This document shows, piece after piece, positions 8,253-18,484 of a DNA stretch of 64,000 nucleotides. A program made the translations under genes and the position numbers. Where the stretch lies: contig NZ_PDWL01000015.1 in the NCBI RefSeq assembly GCF_010093185.1, forward strand, positions 1 to 64,000, in the 5' to 3' direction. Numbering within the stretch: the stretch's first letter is position 1; every line of letters starts with the position of its first letter. Below the pieces are notes generated by a model that was not told the origin of the DNA, ran no database searches, and saw only the letters and a list, made by a program, of their open reading frames with translations. Source of the DNA: Pseudoxanthomonas jiangsuensis (GTDB lineage Bacteria > Pseudomonadota > Gammaproteobacteria > Xanthomonadales > Xanthomonadaceae).

Positions 8253-10094
8253 TCAGACAGCCAGGGACTTGAGCTTCTTGCGGCGGCCGTACACCAGCAC
8301 GGTGATCGCGCGCGAGACGGTGATGGCGGTGAACATCGAGGCCAGGATGCCGATGATCAGGGTCAGGGCGAAGCCCTTCAGCGGACCGGTGCCGAACGCG
8401 TACAGGGCCACGCCGGCGATGATGCCGGTCAGGTTGGCGTCGAGGATGGTGCCGCCGGCCTTCTCGTAGCCGGCGGTGATCGCCGCCTTCGGCGGCACCC
8501 CGGCGCGCAGTTCCTCGCGGATGCGCTCGTTGATCAGCACGTTGGCGTCCACCGACAGGCCGATCGACAGGGCCAGGCCGGCGAAGCCCGGCAACGTCAT
8601 GGTCGCCCCGAACAGCGACATCACCGCGACCACGATCAGCAGGTTGAACATCAGCGCGATGCCGGTGATCACGCCGAACATCCGGTAATACACCCCGAAG
8701 AACACCAGGGTGAACAGGAACGCGTACAGCACCGCGGTCACGCCGCGCTCCACGTTCTCCTTGCCCAGGCTGGGACCGACGATGCGCTCCTCGACGAAGT
8801 CCATCGGCGCGGCCAGCGAGCCGGCCCGCAGCAGCTTGGCCAGGTCGTCGGCCTCGGTCTTCTCCAGGCCGGTGGTCTGGAAGTTCTTGCCGAACACGCC
8901 GTTGATGTTGGCCACCGAGATCACTTCCTCCTTGACCCGGAAGCTGCGCACCTCCTCGCCGTTGACCATGGTCACCTGCGGGACGCGCTCGGTGTACACC
9001 ACCGCCATCGGCTTGCCGACGTTGGCGCTGGTGAAGTCGAACATGCGGTCGCCGCCGACGTTGTTCAGGGTCACGCTGACCGAGGGCTGGCCGTTCTGGT
9101 CCACCGAACTGGTCGCGGCCACCATCTGGTCGCCGGTGACGATCACCCGCTTGCTCAACAACTCGGGGCGGCCGTCGCGGCGGTAGAACACCTTGGCCTC
9201 CGGCGGCACCCGGCCGCTGGCGACCGCGTCGGCGGCGTTGCCGTCGATTACCGCGCGGTACTCGAGGGTGGCGGTGGCACCGATCATGCGCTTGGCCTCG
9301 GCGGTGTCCTGCACGCCCGGCAGCTGGACCACGATGCGGTCGCTGCCCTGCCGCTGGATGATCGGCTCGGCCACGCCCAGCTGGTTGACGCGGTTGCGCA
9401 GGGTGGTGATGTTCTGCTCGATCGCCGAGCCGGCGATCTGGGCCAGCTCGGCCTCCGGGATCTGTACCAGCACCCGGCCGCCCTCGCCTTCCAGGGTCAG
9501 GGTCGGCATGGCCTTGGCCAGCAGCTCGCGGGCCTTGGCCGGGTCGGCGTCGGAGGCCAGGGAGACGGCGATGGAATGGTTGGGGCGACGGTCCACCGCG
9601 GTGTAACGGACGCGGTTGTCGCGCAGGGTCACCCGCACGTCCTCGACGTAGGCGTCGACGCGCTTGTCCAGCGCGGCCTTCTGGTCCACCTGGAGCACGA
9701 AGTGCACGCCGCCCTGCAGGTCCAGGCCCAGGACCATGGGCTTGGCGCCCAGCCGGTCCAGCCAGTCCGGCACGTTGGAGGCCAGGTTCAGGGCGACGGT
9801 GTAGTTCTCGCCCAGCTCGCCGCGCAGGGCGTCGGCAGCGCGGGTCTGCGCATCGGGTTCGAGCAGGCGCACCATCAGGCTGTCGCCCTCGACCGCCACC
9901 GACTTGGGCGCCACGCCCGCCGCCTTCAGGTCGGCGTCGACCCGGTTGCGCAGGGCGCCGTCCAGGGTGGCGCCGCGGTTGGCGGTGATCTGCACGGCGT
10001 AGTCGTTCTGGTAGACGTTGGGCAGCGCGTACAGCACGCTGACCGCCAGCACGACCAGGATGGCCAGGTATTTCCAGCGGGGAAATTCGAGCAT
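8253..10094 (-). CDS. secD: Protein translocase subunit SecD
   Basis: A 613-residue subunit of the SecDF complex. It has an N-terminal transmembrane anchor (YLAILVVLAVSVLYALPNVY), a large periplasmic P1 region with GLDLQGGVHFVLQVD, and a C-terminal RND membrane domain with the GFAGLALSIGLSVDANVLINE block, which carries the proton-relay aspartate. The start at 10094 (MLEFPRWKY) is preferred over an in-frame upstream codon because it places the anchor at the normal distance. It lies between yajC (58-base gap) and secF. Confidence 0.96.
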   Translation of the reverse strand: MLEFPRWKYLAILVVLAVSVLYALPNVYQNDYAVQITANRGATLDGALRNRVDADLKAAGVAPKSVAVEGDSLMVRLLEPDAQTRAADALRGELGENYTVALNLASNVPDWLDRLGAKPMVLGLDLQGGVHFVLQVDQKAALDKRVDAYVEDVRVTLRDNRVRYTAVDRRPNHSIAVSLASDADPAKARELLAKAMPTLTLEGEGGRVLVQIPEAELAQIAGSAIEQNITTLRNRVNQLGVAEPIIQRQGSDRIVVQLPGVQDTAEAKRMIGATATLEYRAVIDGNAADAVASGRVPPEAKVFYRRDGRPELLSKRVIVTGDQMVAATSSVDQNGQPSVSVTLNNVGGDRMFDFTSANVGKPMAVVYTERVPQVTMVNGEEVRSFRVKEEVISVANINGVFGKNFQTTGLEKTEADDLAKLLRAGSLAAPMDFVEERIVGPSLGKENVERGVTAVLYAFLFTLVFFGVYYRMFGVITGIALMFNLLIVVAVMSLFGATMTLPGFAGLALSIGLSVDANVLINERIREELRAGVPPKAAITAGYEKAGGTILDANLTGIIAGVALYAFGTGPLKGFALTLIIGILASMFTAITVSRAITVLVYGRRKKLKSLAV

Positions 10095-10152
10095 TGCGGG
10101 ACCCCGCGCGGCCCCGCCCCGCGGGACCACGCTCAGCGGTGGGACGGGAGGA

Positions 10153-10488
10153 TCAGGCGGACTTCAGGGTGCCCTTGGGCAGGACGTTGCCGATCGCGGA
10201 CTTCTGCACGCGGATGCGGACGTTGTCGGCCACTTCCAGGGTCACGAAGTTGTCGCCGATGTCGGTGACCACGCCGGCCAGGCCGCCGCTGGTCAGGACC
10301 TCGTCGCCGCGGGAGAGCTTGCCCAGCAGGGCCTGGTGTTCCTTCTGCCGCTTCATCTGCGGACGGATCATCAGGAAGTACATGATCGCGATCAGGATGA
10401 CCGGGAACAGCAGCATGCCGAAGCCGCCCTGCGGCGCGGGCGCGGCGGCGAGGATGGCGGTCGGGCTGAGGGTGGCGAGAAGGCTCAT
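10153..10488 (-). CDS. yajC: Preprotein translocase subunit YajC
   Basis: A 111-residue single-pass inner-membrane protein with transmembrane segment MLLFPVILIAIMYFLMI followed by the conserved RPQMKRQKEH and the cytoplasmic YajC domain (RGDEVLTSGGLAGVVTDI). It is an accessory of the SecDF complex. The N-terminal 20 residues are alanine-rich and variable, as is usual. It lies between tgt and secD, the common order in gammaproteobacteria. Confidence 0.95.
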   Translation of the reverse strand: MSLLATLSPTAILAAAPAPQGGFGMLLFPVILIAIMYFLMIRPQMKRQKEHQALLGKLSRGDEVLTSGGLAGVVTDIGDNFVTLEVADNVRIRVQKSAIGNVLPKGTLKSA

Positions 10489-10513
10489 GGGTGTCCTGGG
10501 TCTTTTCGAAAAT

Positions 10514-10596
10514 AGCCGGGGATTATGCCATAGGGGCGCCCCCGCCCCTTTGCAAGCCCGGGCTGTGACCGTTCTCCGGGGGCGGGGTTCCCGGCT
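10514..10596. repeat. GC-rich nested inverted repeat between tgt and yajC
   Basis: In the 210-base gap between yajC and tgt, outer arms AGCCGGG (10514-10520) and CCCGGCT (10590-10596) enclose inner arms CCCCGCCCC (10540-10548) and GGGGCGGGG (10579-10587). There is no T-run on either side, so it is not a classic terminator. It could affect tgt-to-yajC readthrough or be a neutral intergenic repeat. Confidence 0.4.
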
Positions 10597-10698
10597 GGGG
10601 GGCGTAATGGGCCGTCATGCCTGGATGTTTGAGCAAAAACGCCGGCTTCGGAGGGGGCCGCCATGCCTTGGGGGTTCACCGGTTCTGGTGTGTCAGAT

Positions 10699-12993
<2,295 letters not shown>

Positions 12994-13425
12994 TCAGCGC
13001 TCGAACTTGGTCGACAGGATGATCGAGGAGGAGGTGCGCTCGACCCCGTCGACCGCGCCGATCCGGTCGGTGAGCTCGTCCATCGCGCCCACGTCGGCCG
13101 CCACCCCCAGCGCCACCAGGTCGTGCGCGCCGCTGACCGAATGCAGGGCGCGCACCTCCGGCATCTCGGCCAAGGCCTTGGCCACCGCCGCCATCTTCTT
13201 CGGCAGCACGGTGATCAGGATGTGGGCGCGGATCCGGTCGCGCTCGTAGCCGTCGTCCAGGCGCACGGCGTAACCGCGGATCACGCCCTGCCGCTCGAGG
13301 CGGTCGATCCGGCTCTGCACCGTGGTCCGCGACAGCCCCAGCCGGCGCGCGATCTCGGCGGTGGACGAGCGCGCGTTCTCGCGCAGCAGCGACAGCAGTT
13401 GCTCGTCGGCGGCGGTGATCTTCAT
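12994..13425 (-). CDS. Lrp/AsnC-family transcriptional regulator
   Basis: A 143-residue feast/famine regulator (148 if the in-frame ATG at 13440 is used). The N-terminal helix-turn-helix is [39 protein letters not shown], and the C-terminal RAM/AsnC ligand-binding domain follows ([22 protein letters not shown] ... [11 protein letters not shown]). The ATG at 13425 is preferred because a GAGATGGA ribosome-site-like sequence precedes it, whereas 13440 would sit immediately beside the dyad at 13442-13456. It is divergent from a class III aminotransferase, which is probably its target; autoregulation through the dyad is likely. Confidence 0.88.
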   Translation of the reverse strand: MKITAADEQLLSLLRENARSSTAEIARRLGLSRTTVQSRIDRLERQGVIRGYAVRLDDGYERDRIRAHILITVLPKKMAAVAKALAEMPEVRALHSVSGAHDLVALGVAADVGAMDELTDRIGAVDGVERTSSSIILSTKFER

Positions 13426-13441
13426 GGCCGGCACATCCATC

Positions 13442-13456
13442 TCGTCGTATCGACGA
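13442..13456. promoter_or_regulatory. Candidate Lrp-family operator (perfect dyad)
   Basis: TCGTCG TAT CGACGA is a perfect six-base inverted repeat with a three-base centre, lying in the divergent region between the Lrp-family regulator and the aminotransferase, next to an AT-richer stretch (13457-13487) that could hold the promoters. A partial copy, CGACGATACG, follows at 13494-13503. Lrp-family proteins bind such 15-base dyads. Confidence 0.5.
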
Positions 13457-13628
13457 AATACTACCGCTTATTCGCCGGATCATATCTGCCATGCGACGAT
13501 ACGCTGGCCTAAGATGGGGCCGAACCGCCCGGCCGCAGTGCCGCCGGGCATTCGATCCGCCTGCCGAACCGGGCCTGCCGCACACCAGCGTACGCGGCCC
13601 CGCGACGGCCGCACTCCGGGAGCCCGCC

Positions 13629-15125
13629 ATGTCCATCCTCGCCCCCCTCGCCCCGCTGCGCGCCCACGGCGGCCAGCGCCTGACCACCGGCCTGGACGAC
13701 GCCACGATCGCGCGCCTGGCCGGCTCGCATCCGGACCTGGCCGCCGCCATCGACGCGGCCGCCGCCGAATACGCGCGCCTGGGCGATGGCCTCGGTGGGC
13801 TGATGGAGCTGGACGAGGCCGCCCAGATCGAGGCCTTGCAGGCCGGCTTCGTCAACTTCTACGCCGACGACTGCGTCACCCCCTACGTCGCCCTGGCCGC
13901 GCGCGGCCCCTGGGTGGTCACCCTCAAGGGCGCGGTGCTGTACGACGCCGGCGGCTACGGGATGCTCGGCTTCGGCCACGCCCCGGAGGCGGTGCTGGAG
14001 GCCATGGCCCGCCCGCAGGTGATGGCCAACGTGATGACCCCGAACCTGGCCCAGGGCCGCTTCGTCGCCGCCCTGCGCGCCGAGATCGGGCATACCCGCG
14101 GCGCCTGCCCCTACGCCCGCTTCATGTGCCTCAACTCCGGCTCGGAGGCCGTGGGCCTGGCCGCGCGGGTCGTCGACGTCAACGCCAAGCTGCAGACCGA
14201 CCCCGGCGCGCGCCATGCCGGCGCGGCGATCAAGCGGCTGGTGGTCAAGGGCAGCTTCCACGGCCGCACCGACCGCCCGGGCCTGTACTCGCACTCCAGC
14301 CGCCGCACCTACGTCCAGCACCTGGCCAGCTACCGCGGCGAGGACTCGGTGATCGCCATCGCGCCGTACGACGTGGCCGCGCTGCGCCAGGCCTTCGCCG
14401 ATGCCGAACGCAACCACTGGTTCATCGAGGCGGTGTTCCTGGAGCCGGTGATGGGCGAAGGCGATCCCGGCCGCGCGCTGCCGTCGGCGTTCTACCAGGC
14501 CGCCCGCGAGCTGACCGCCGCCCACGGCAGCCTGCTGCTGGTGGATTCGATCCAGGCCGGCCTGCGCGCGCACGGCGTGCTGTCGCTGGTGGACTACCCC
14601 GGTTTCGAAGGCGTGGAGCCGCCGGACATGGAGACCTACTCCAAGGCGCTCAACGCCGCCCAGTTCCCTTTGTCGGTGCTGGCGGTGACCGAGCATGCGG
14701 CCGGGCTGTACCGCAAGGGCGTGTACGGCAACACCATGACCACCAACCCGCGGGCGCTGGACGTGGCCTGCGCGACCCTGGGCCTGCTGACCCCGCAGGT
14801 GCGGGCCAACATCCGCGAACGCGGCGCGCAGGCGTTGCAGAAGCTGGAGCAGCTGAAGTCGCAGCTGGGCGGGCTGATCACCCAGGTCCAGGGCACCGGC
14901 CTGCTGTTCTCCTGTGCGCTGGCGCCGCAGTTCAAGTGCTACGGCGCCGGCTCGACCGAGGAGTGGCTGCGCCGGCACGGGGTCAACGTGATCCACGGCG
15001 GCGAGAATTCGCTGCGCTTCACCCCGCACTTCGGCATGGACGAGGAAGAGCTGGACCTGCTGGTGTCGCTGGTCGGCCGCGCCCTGCGCGAAGGGCCGCG
15101 TCGGGAGCAGGTAGCGGCGGCCTGA
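13629..15125 (+). CDS. Class III PLP-dependent aminotransferase
   Basis: A 498-residue fold-type I aminotransferase of the class III group. The PLP-anchoring aspartate is D306 in LLLVDSIQAG and the Schiff-base lysine is K339 in METYSKALNAAQFPL. GMLGFGHAPEAVLEAMARPQ and CLNSGSEAVGLAARV are the usual N-terminal and phosphate-cup regions. The motif DSIQAG differs from the standard DE(V/I)QTG of ornithine, GABA and lysine aminotransferases, so the amino-donor specificity cannot be assigned. The Lrp-family gene immediately divergent suggests control by an amino acid, probably the substrate. Confidence 0.85.
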   Translation: MSILAPLAPLRAHGGQRLTTGLDDATIARLAGSHPDLAAAIDAAAAEYARLGDGLGGLMELDEAAQIEALQAGFVNFYADDCVTPYVALAARGPWVVTLKGAVLYDAGGYGMLGFGHAPEAVLEAMARPQVMANVMTPNLAQGRFVAALRAEIGHTRGACPYARFMCLNSGSEAVGLAARVVDVNAKLQTDPGARHAGAAIKRLVVKGSFHGRTDRPGLYSHSSRRTYVQHLASYRGEDSVIAIAPYDVAALRQAFADAERNHWFIEAVFLEPVMGEGDPGRALPSAFYQAARELTAAHGSLLLVDSIQAGLRAHGVLSLVDYPGFEGVEPPDMETYSKALNAAQFPLSVLAVTEHAAGLYRKGVYGNTMTTNPRALDVACATLGLLTPQVRANIRERGAQALQKLEQLKSQLGGLITQVQGTGLLFSCALAPQFKCYGAGSTEEWLRRHGVNVIHGGENSLRFTPHFGMDEEELDLLVSLVGRALREGPRREQVAAA

Positions 15126-15147
15126 GGGCGGAGTTGCTGTTGCCCTC

Positions 15148-15765
15148 TCACTCCCCGCGGTACCGCCCCAGCGCCTGGCCGATCAGCGCCTTGGCCTCGG
15201 CCGCATCGCCCCAGCCCGACAGTTCCACCGGATTGCGGCCTTCCGGCAGGTCCTTGTAGATCCGGAAGAAGGCCTCGATCCTTTGCCGTTCGATCTCCGG
15301 CAGGTCGGCCAGGTCGCGGATCCGCGCATAGGTCGGATCGACCTTGTCGACCGGCACCCCGACGATCTTCTCGTCGTGCTCACCCTTGTCGAGCATGCGC
15401 AGCACCCCGATCGGGCGGAAGCGGACCAGCACGCCCGGATGCAGGGGCTCGCGGGTCAGCACCAGCGCGTCCAGCGGATCGCCGTCGCCGGCCAGGGTCC
15501 GCGGCATCGAACCGTAGTTGGCCGGGTAGACCACCGGCATCGACTGGAAACGGTCGACGAACAGCAGCCCTTCCTCGTTGATCTCGTACTTGGTGAAGCT
15601 CCCGGCCGGGATCTCCACCGCCAGCAGCACCTCGTCCGGCGCCTGCTGCGGCTGGGCCGCCTGGAACGGATGGCGGACGTGCGCTTGCTCCTGCCCGGCG
15701 AGCGCCGGCCACGACAGGCAGGAAAGCAGCGCCACCGCGGCGGCGCGACGGATCAGGACGTGCAT
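15148..15765 (-). CDS. Exported family I inorganic pyrophosphatase
   Basis: A 205-residue soluble pyrophosphatase with a clear Sec signal peptide (MHVLIRRAAAVALLSCLSWPALA), unlike the usual cytoplasmic Ppa. The catalytic domain is complete: KYEINEEGLLFVDRF, the signature GDGDPLDALVL, and FFRIYKDLPEGRNP. It would split pyrophosphate in the periplasm into two phosphates. It is the last of three exported phosphatase-type genes on this strand, 55 bases after the metallophosphoesterase, which supports a role in phosphate scavenging. A separate cytoplasmic pyrophosphatase is expected elsewhere in the genome. Confidence 0.9.
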   Translation of the reverse strand: MHVLIRRAAAVALLSCLSWPALAGQEQAHVRHPFQAAQPQQAPDEVLLAVEIPAGSFTKYEINEEGLLFVDRFQSMPVVYPANYGSMPRTLAGDGDPLDALVLTREPLHPGVLVRFRPIGVLRMLDKGEHDEKIVGVPVDKVDPTYARIRDLADLPEIERQRIEAFFRIYKDLPEGRNPVELSGWGDAAEAKALIGQALGRYRGE

Positions 15766-15820
15766 GGGATCGGCTCCTGGGGGAACGGATGGATTCGACG
15801 GGCGGCGAAGCGGCGGCGCA

Positions 15821-17197
15821 TCACTCCCAGCACCGGTCGGCGCGCCCCTTGAGGGTCTGCGCGCGGCCGCAGGCGCGCTCCCCTATGCGGCCGTCGGCCT
15901 GCTCGACCAGCCGGGTCGCCTCGCCCTCGCGCACCAGTTCGAAGGCGTCGTACAGGCGGCCGGTCGCGGTGCGCGACTCGTAGCGCAGGCGCGCGCCATC
16001 GATCCGGATCACCTGGAACAGCTGGGTGTCCTCGGCCACCGGCGCCATCGTCGCGCGCGCCTCAGGCGAGAGCCGGTACTGCTTGGCGCCGGCCACCGAG
16101 ACCAGGTACTGCGGCGTCGCCCGGCCGGCCCGCAGCCCGCCGCGACGGCCGTAGACGTGGTCGTGGCCCTGCAGCACCAGATCGACCCGGCGCCGCTCCA
16201 GCACCGGCAGCACGTGTTCGCGCAGCAAGGCGTTGTCGCGGTCCTGGCGCGGCGAGAACATCGGCTGGTGGACCATCACGATGCTCCAGCTCCGCGGGCT
16301 GTCCGCCAGCACCGCGTCCAGCCAGCGCGCCTGGTCCCGGGCCGTGCCCAAGTCGAGGGCGGAGGTGCCGTCGAGCATCGCCACCCGCACGTCCTGGTAG
16401 TCGAACCAGTAGCTGGTGCCGCGCGCACCCGGCGCGCCGTTGTCGGGCAGGGCGAACACGACCGGCCAGTGCGCGCCGAGCACGCGGCGTTCCTGCGGCG
16501 TGTCCTCGAACTCCTCGAAGTACTCGTGGTTGCCCGGCGCCGGCGCGACCACCATCGAGGTCGGCAACGCACCGAGGGAGGCGAACCACTCGCCCCATTC
16601 GTTGTCGTCCTCGCCGTCGCCGCCGCTGACCAGGTCGCCTGCGAACAGCGCCAGGCGCGCGTCGGGGGCCTGGCGCATGGCCTCGCGCAACACCCGCGTG
16701 CCCAGGCTCAGGTTCTTGTTCTGGGTGTCGCCGAAGTACAACAGGGTGAGCGGCGCATCCGCGGCCGCGGCGGTGCGGGTGTGGAACCAGGCGCTCCAGC
16801 TGCGGTCGCCCTGCACCCGCCAGGCATACAGGGTGTCGGGCCGCAGGCCGTCGACCTCGATCCGGTGCTGGTGCGCAAGCCCGTTCTCGGTCCGCAAGGG
16901 CGTGCTGGCCGCCTGCAGCCGGCGCGGCGTGCCCATGTCCGGAGAGTCGCCGGCAACCACGATCTCCAGCGCGGGCGAGCGCACCGAGGCATCGGTGCGC
17001 CAGGCCACGGCGAAGCCGGTGGCCGCCTGCTGCAGGGGCGAGGCGACGATCCGGTCCGGCGCGCCGGTCGGCGCGTGCCAGGCGGCGCCCTTCGGGACCT
17101 GGGTGTTCGGCTCGGGCGCGGCGGCGCGGGCCTGCAGCGATGCGCTGGCGGCCGCCAGCAGGAGCACCGCCGCGGCGCGCGGAATCAGCGCGCGCAT
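15821..17197 (-). CDS. Exported metallophosphoesterase with purple acid phosphatase-like N-domain
   Basis: A 458-residue secreted enzyme. A signal peptide (RAAAVLLLAAASASLQARAAA) is followed by a fibronectin-like N-domain (about residues 35-145, ending TLYAWRVQGDRSWSAWFHT) and a calcineurin-like metallophosphoesterase domain. All five metal-site motifs are visible: YFGDTQ, FAGDLVSGGDGEDD, APGNHEYF, MVHQPMFS and LQGHDHVYGR. This layout matches purple acid phosphatase-like enzymes that release phosphate from organic esters. It overlaps the upstream phytase-like lipoprotein gene by 13 bases, so the two are made together. Confidence 0.88.
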   Translation of the reverse strand: MRALIPRAAAVLLLAAASASLQARAAAPEPNTQVPKGAAWHAPTGAPDRIVASPLQQAATGFAVAWRTDASVRSPALEIVVAGDSPDMGTPRRLQAASTPLRTENGLAHQHRIEVDGLRPDTLYAWRVQGDRSWSAWFHTRTAAAADAPLTLLYFGDTQNKNLSLGTRVLREAMRQAPDARLALFAGDLVSGGDGEDDNEWGEWFASLGALPTSMVVAPAPGNHEYFEEFEDTPQERRVLGAHWPVVFALPDNGAPGARGTSYWFDYQDVRVAMLDGTSALDLGTARDQARWLDAVLADSPRSWSIVMVHQPMFSPRQDRDNALLREHVLPVLERRRVDLVLQGHDHVYGRRGGLRAGRATPQYLVSVAGAKQYRLSPEARATMAPVAEDTQLFQVIRIDGARLRYESRTATGRLYDAFELVREGEATRLVEQADGRIGERACGRAQTLKGRADRCWE

Positions 17198-18321
17198 GCC
17201 GGCAGCTTCAACGCAGCGGCGATGTCGCGCCAGTCGAACGCGGCCACGCCCAGGTCCAGGTGCGAGGCGTAGAACACGCCCTGCGGGAAGCGCGCGTCGC
17301 CGCGCGGATCCAGCCACACGCCGTCGGTCAGGCCGGTGGCCTGTCCGGCGAACGATCCAACGTGCTCCAGGCGGGTGCGGTCGAACAGGTGGAACACGGT
17401 GCGATCGGCGAACTGGTCGCTGGCCACCCACCAGCCACTGCCGTCGGCGCAGGCCATCAGGGCGATGCCCTCGGCCTGGGCCACGTACTGGCCAGCACCG
17501 ACGTCGCGGCCGCGGTAGCGGCCCTGCAGGTCGTACTCGCGCAGGCGGGTGCCGGTGGGCACGTCCTCCTCGGCCACTAGCAGGCGGTCGTGGGCCTCGT
17601 CGCCGAACAGCGACTCCGGCACCCGGATCGCGCCGGCGGCGCTGGTGTCGCCGAAGGTCCCGGCGGCGCGCGCGCTCCAGCCGTTCGCAGCCTGGACCAC
17701 CTCGTAGCGGCGGAAGCGCCGGTCCAGCTGGTCCAGCGGCGGCACGATGTCGTCGCCCTTGGCGTCCTCGCCGGCCATGTAGGCGTCGCTGACCAGCACC
17801 TCGTAACCCTGGCCGCGGTGGCGCACCCACAGGCCGTAGGGCTGCTGCAGCCCGTCCTGGCCGAAGCTCAGCAGGGGAACGAAGTCCGGCAGGGAGAACA
17901 TCTGCACCCGGCGGTTGTCGCGCTCGACCACGAACAGGTAGCGGTCGTCGACCGTGGCCACGCCGTTGGGCCTGCTCAGCTGGCCCGGGCCATCCCCCGG
18001 ACCACCGACGGTACGCAGGCGCCGGCCGCTGTCGCCGTCGTAGACCACCAGCCGGTCGGTGGCCTTGGCGCTGGCGACCAGCATGCGCTTGCCGTCCTGG
18101 ATCCAGCTGGCCGGCGAATCGATGTTGTCCTCCGGCGTGGCCGGGGTCAGGAAGGCTTCCTTCACCACCACATGCGGCACCCGGTGGTCGCGCAGGAGGA
18201 CGTCGTCGGCCTCGTACTGGTCGGGCTCGCGGTCCGGCACGGCCGCTGTCGGCGTACTCGAGCAGGCGGCCAGCGGCAGCACGGCAGCCAGCCAAAGGCA
18301 GGAAGGAAGGCGCAACTTCAT
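17185..18321 (-). CDS. Beta-propeller phytase-like lipoprotein
   Basis: A 378-residue predicted lipoprotein: signal MKLRLPSCLWLAAVLPLAAC with lipobox LAAC and cysteine 20. The mature part has repeated propeller-blade patterns (DRLVVYDGDSGRRLRTVGG, RYLFVVERDNRRVQMFSLPDF, GYEVLVSDAYMAGEDAKGDD) and an N-terminal NIDSPASWIQDG that recalls the DDPAxW element of beta-propeller phytases. It probably hydrolyses phytate or a related phosphoester at the cell surface, with calcium. It heads the operon with the metallophosphoesterase and pyrophosphatase and is divergent from a TonB-dependent receptor. The assignment rests on fold pattern and context; a non-catalytic propeller protein is the alternative. 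Confidence 0.68.
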   Translation of the reverse strand: MKLRLPSCLWLAAVLPLAACSSTPTAAVPDREPDQYEADDVLLRDHRVPHVVVKEAFLTPATPEDNIDSPASWIQDGKRMLVASAKATDRLVVYDGDSGRRLRTVGGPGDGPGQLSRPNGVATVDDRYLFVVERDNRRVQMFSLPDFVPLLSFGQDGLQQPYGLWVRHRGQGYEVLVSDAYMAGEDAKGDDIVPPLDQLDRRFRRYEVVQAANGWSARAAGTFGDTSAAGAIRVPESLFGDEAHDRLLVAEEDVPTGTRLREYDLQGRYRGRDVGAGQYVAQAEGIALMACADGSGWWVASDQFADRTVFHLFDRTRLEHVGSFAGQATGLTDGVWLDPRGDARFPQGVFYASHLDLGVAAFDWRDIAAALKLPACAR

Positions 18322-18368
18322 GGTTTCCCCAGCATGGTTCCAAGGCAGGTGCCGCATCGTATGAAGCG

Positions 18369-18423
18369 ATTGTGACAATCCGGAGAACCGACACGCCGCT
18401 GTCATCGCCCGCTCACGTGTCAC
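18369..18423. promoter_or_regulatory. Cluster of TGTCA half-sites, candidate PhoB-responsive region
   Basis: The 163-base divergent region between the phytase-like gene and the TonB receptor has TGTCAC on the minus strand (18372-18377, inside the perfect dyad ATTGT G ACAAT at 18369-18379), CTGTCAT on the plus strand at 18399-18405, a weaker CGCTCAC eleven bases on (18410-18416), and TGTCAC at 18418-18423. PhoB boxes are CTGTCAT repeats at 11-base spacing, so only the middle pair fits, and weakly. The assignment leans on gene content. Confidence 0.35.
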
Positions 18424-18484
18424 ACCGGTGCCATATCCGGCGGTGAAAGTTCCGTTCATTTACACCCCACGGAACTTTCCCCCG

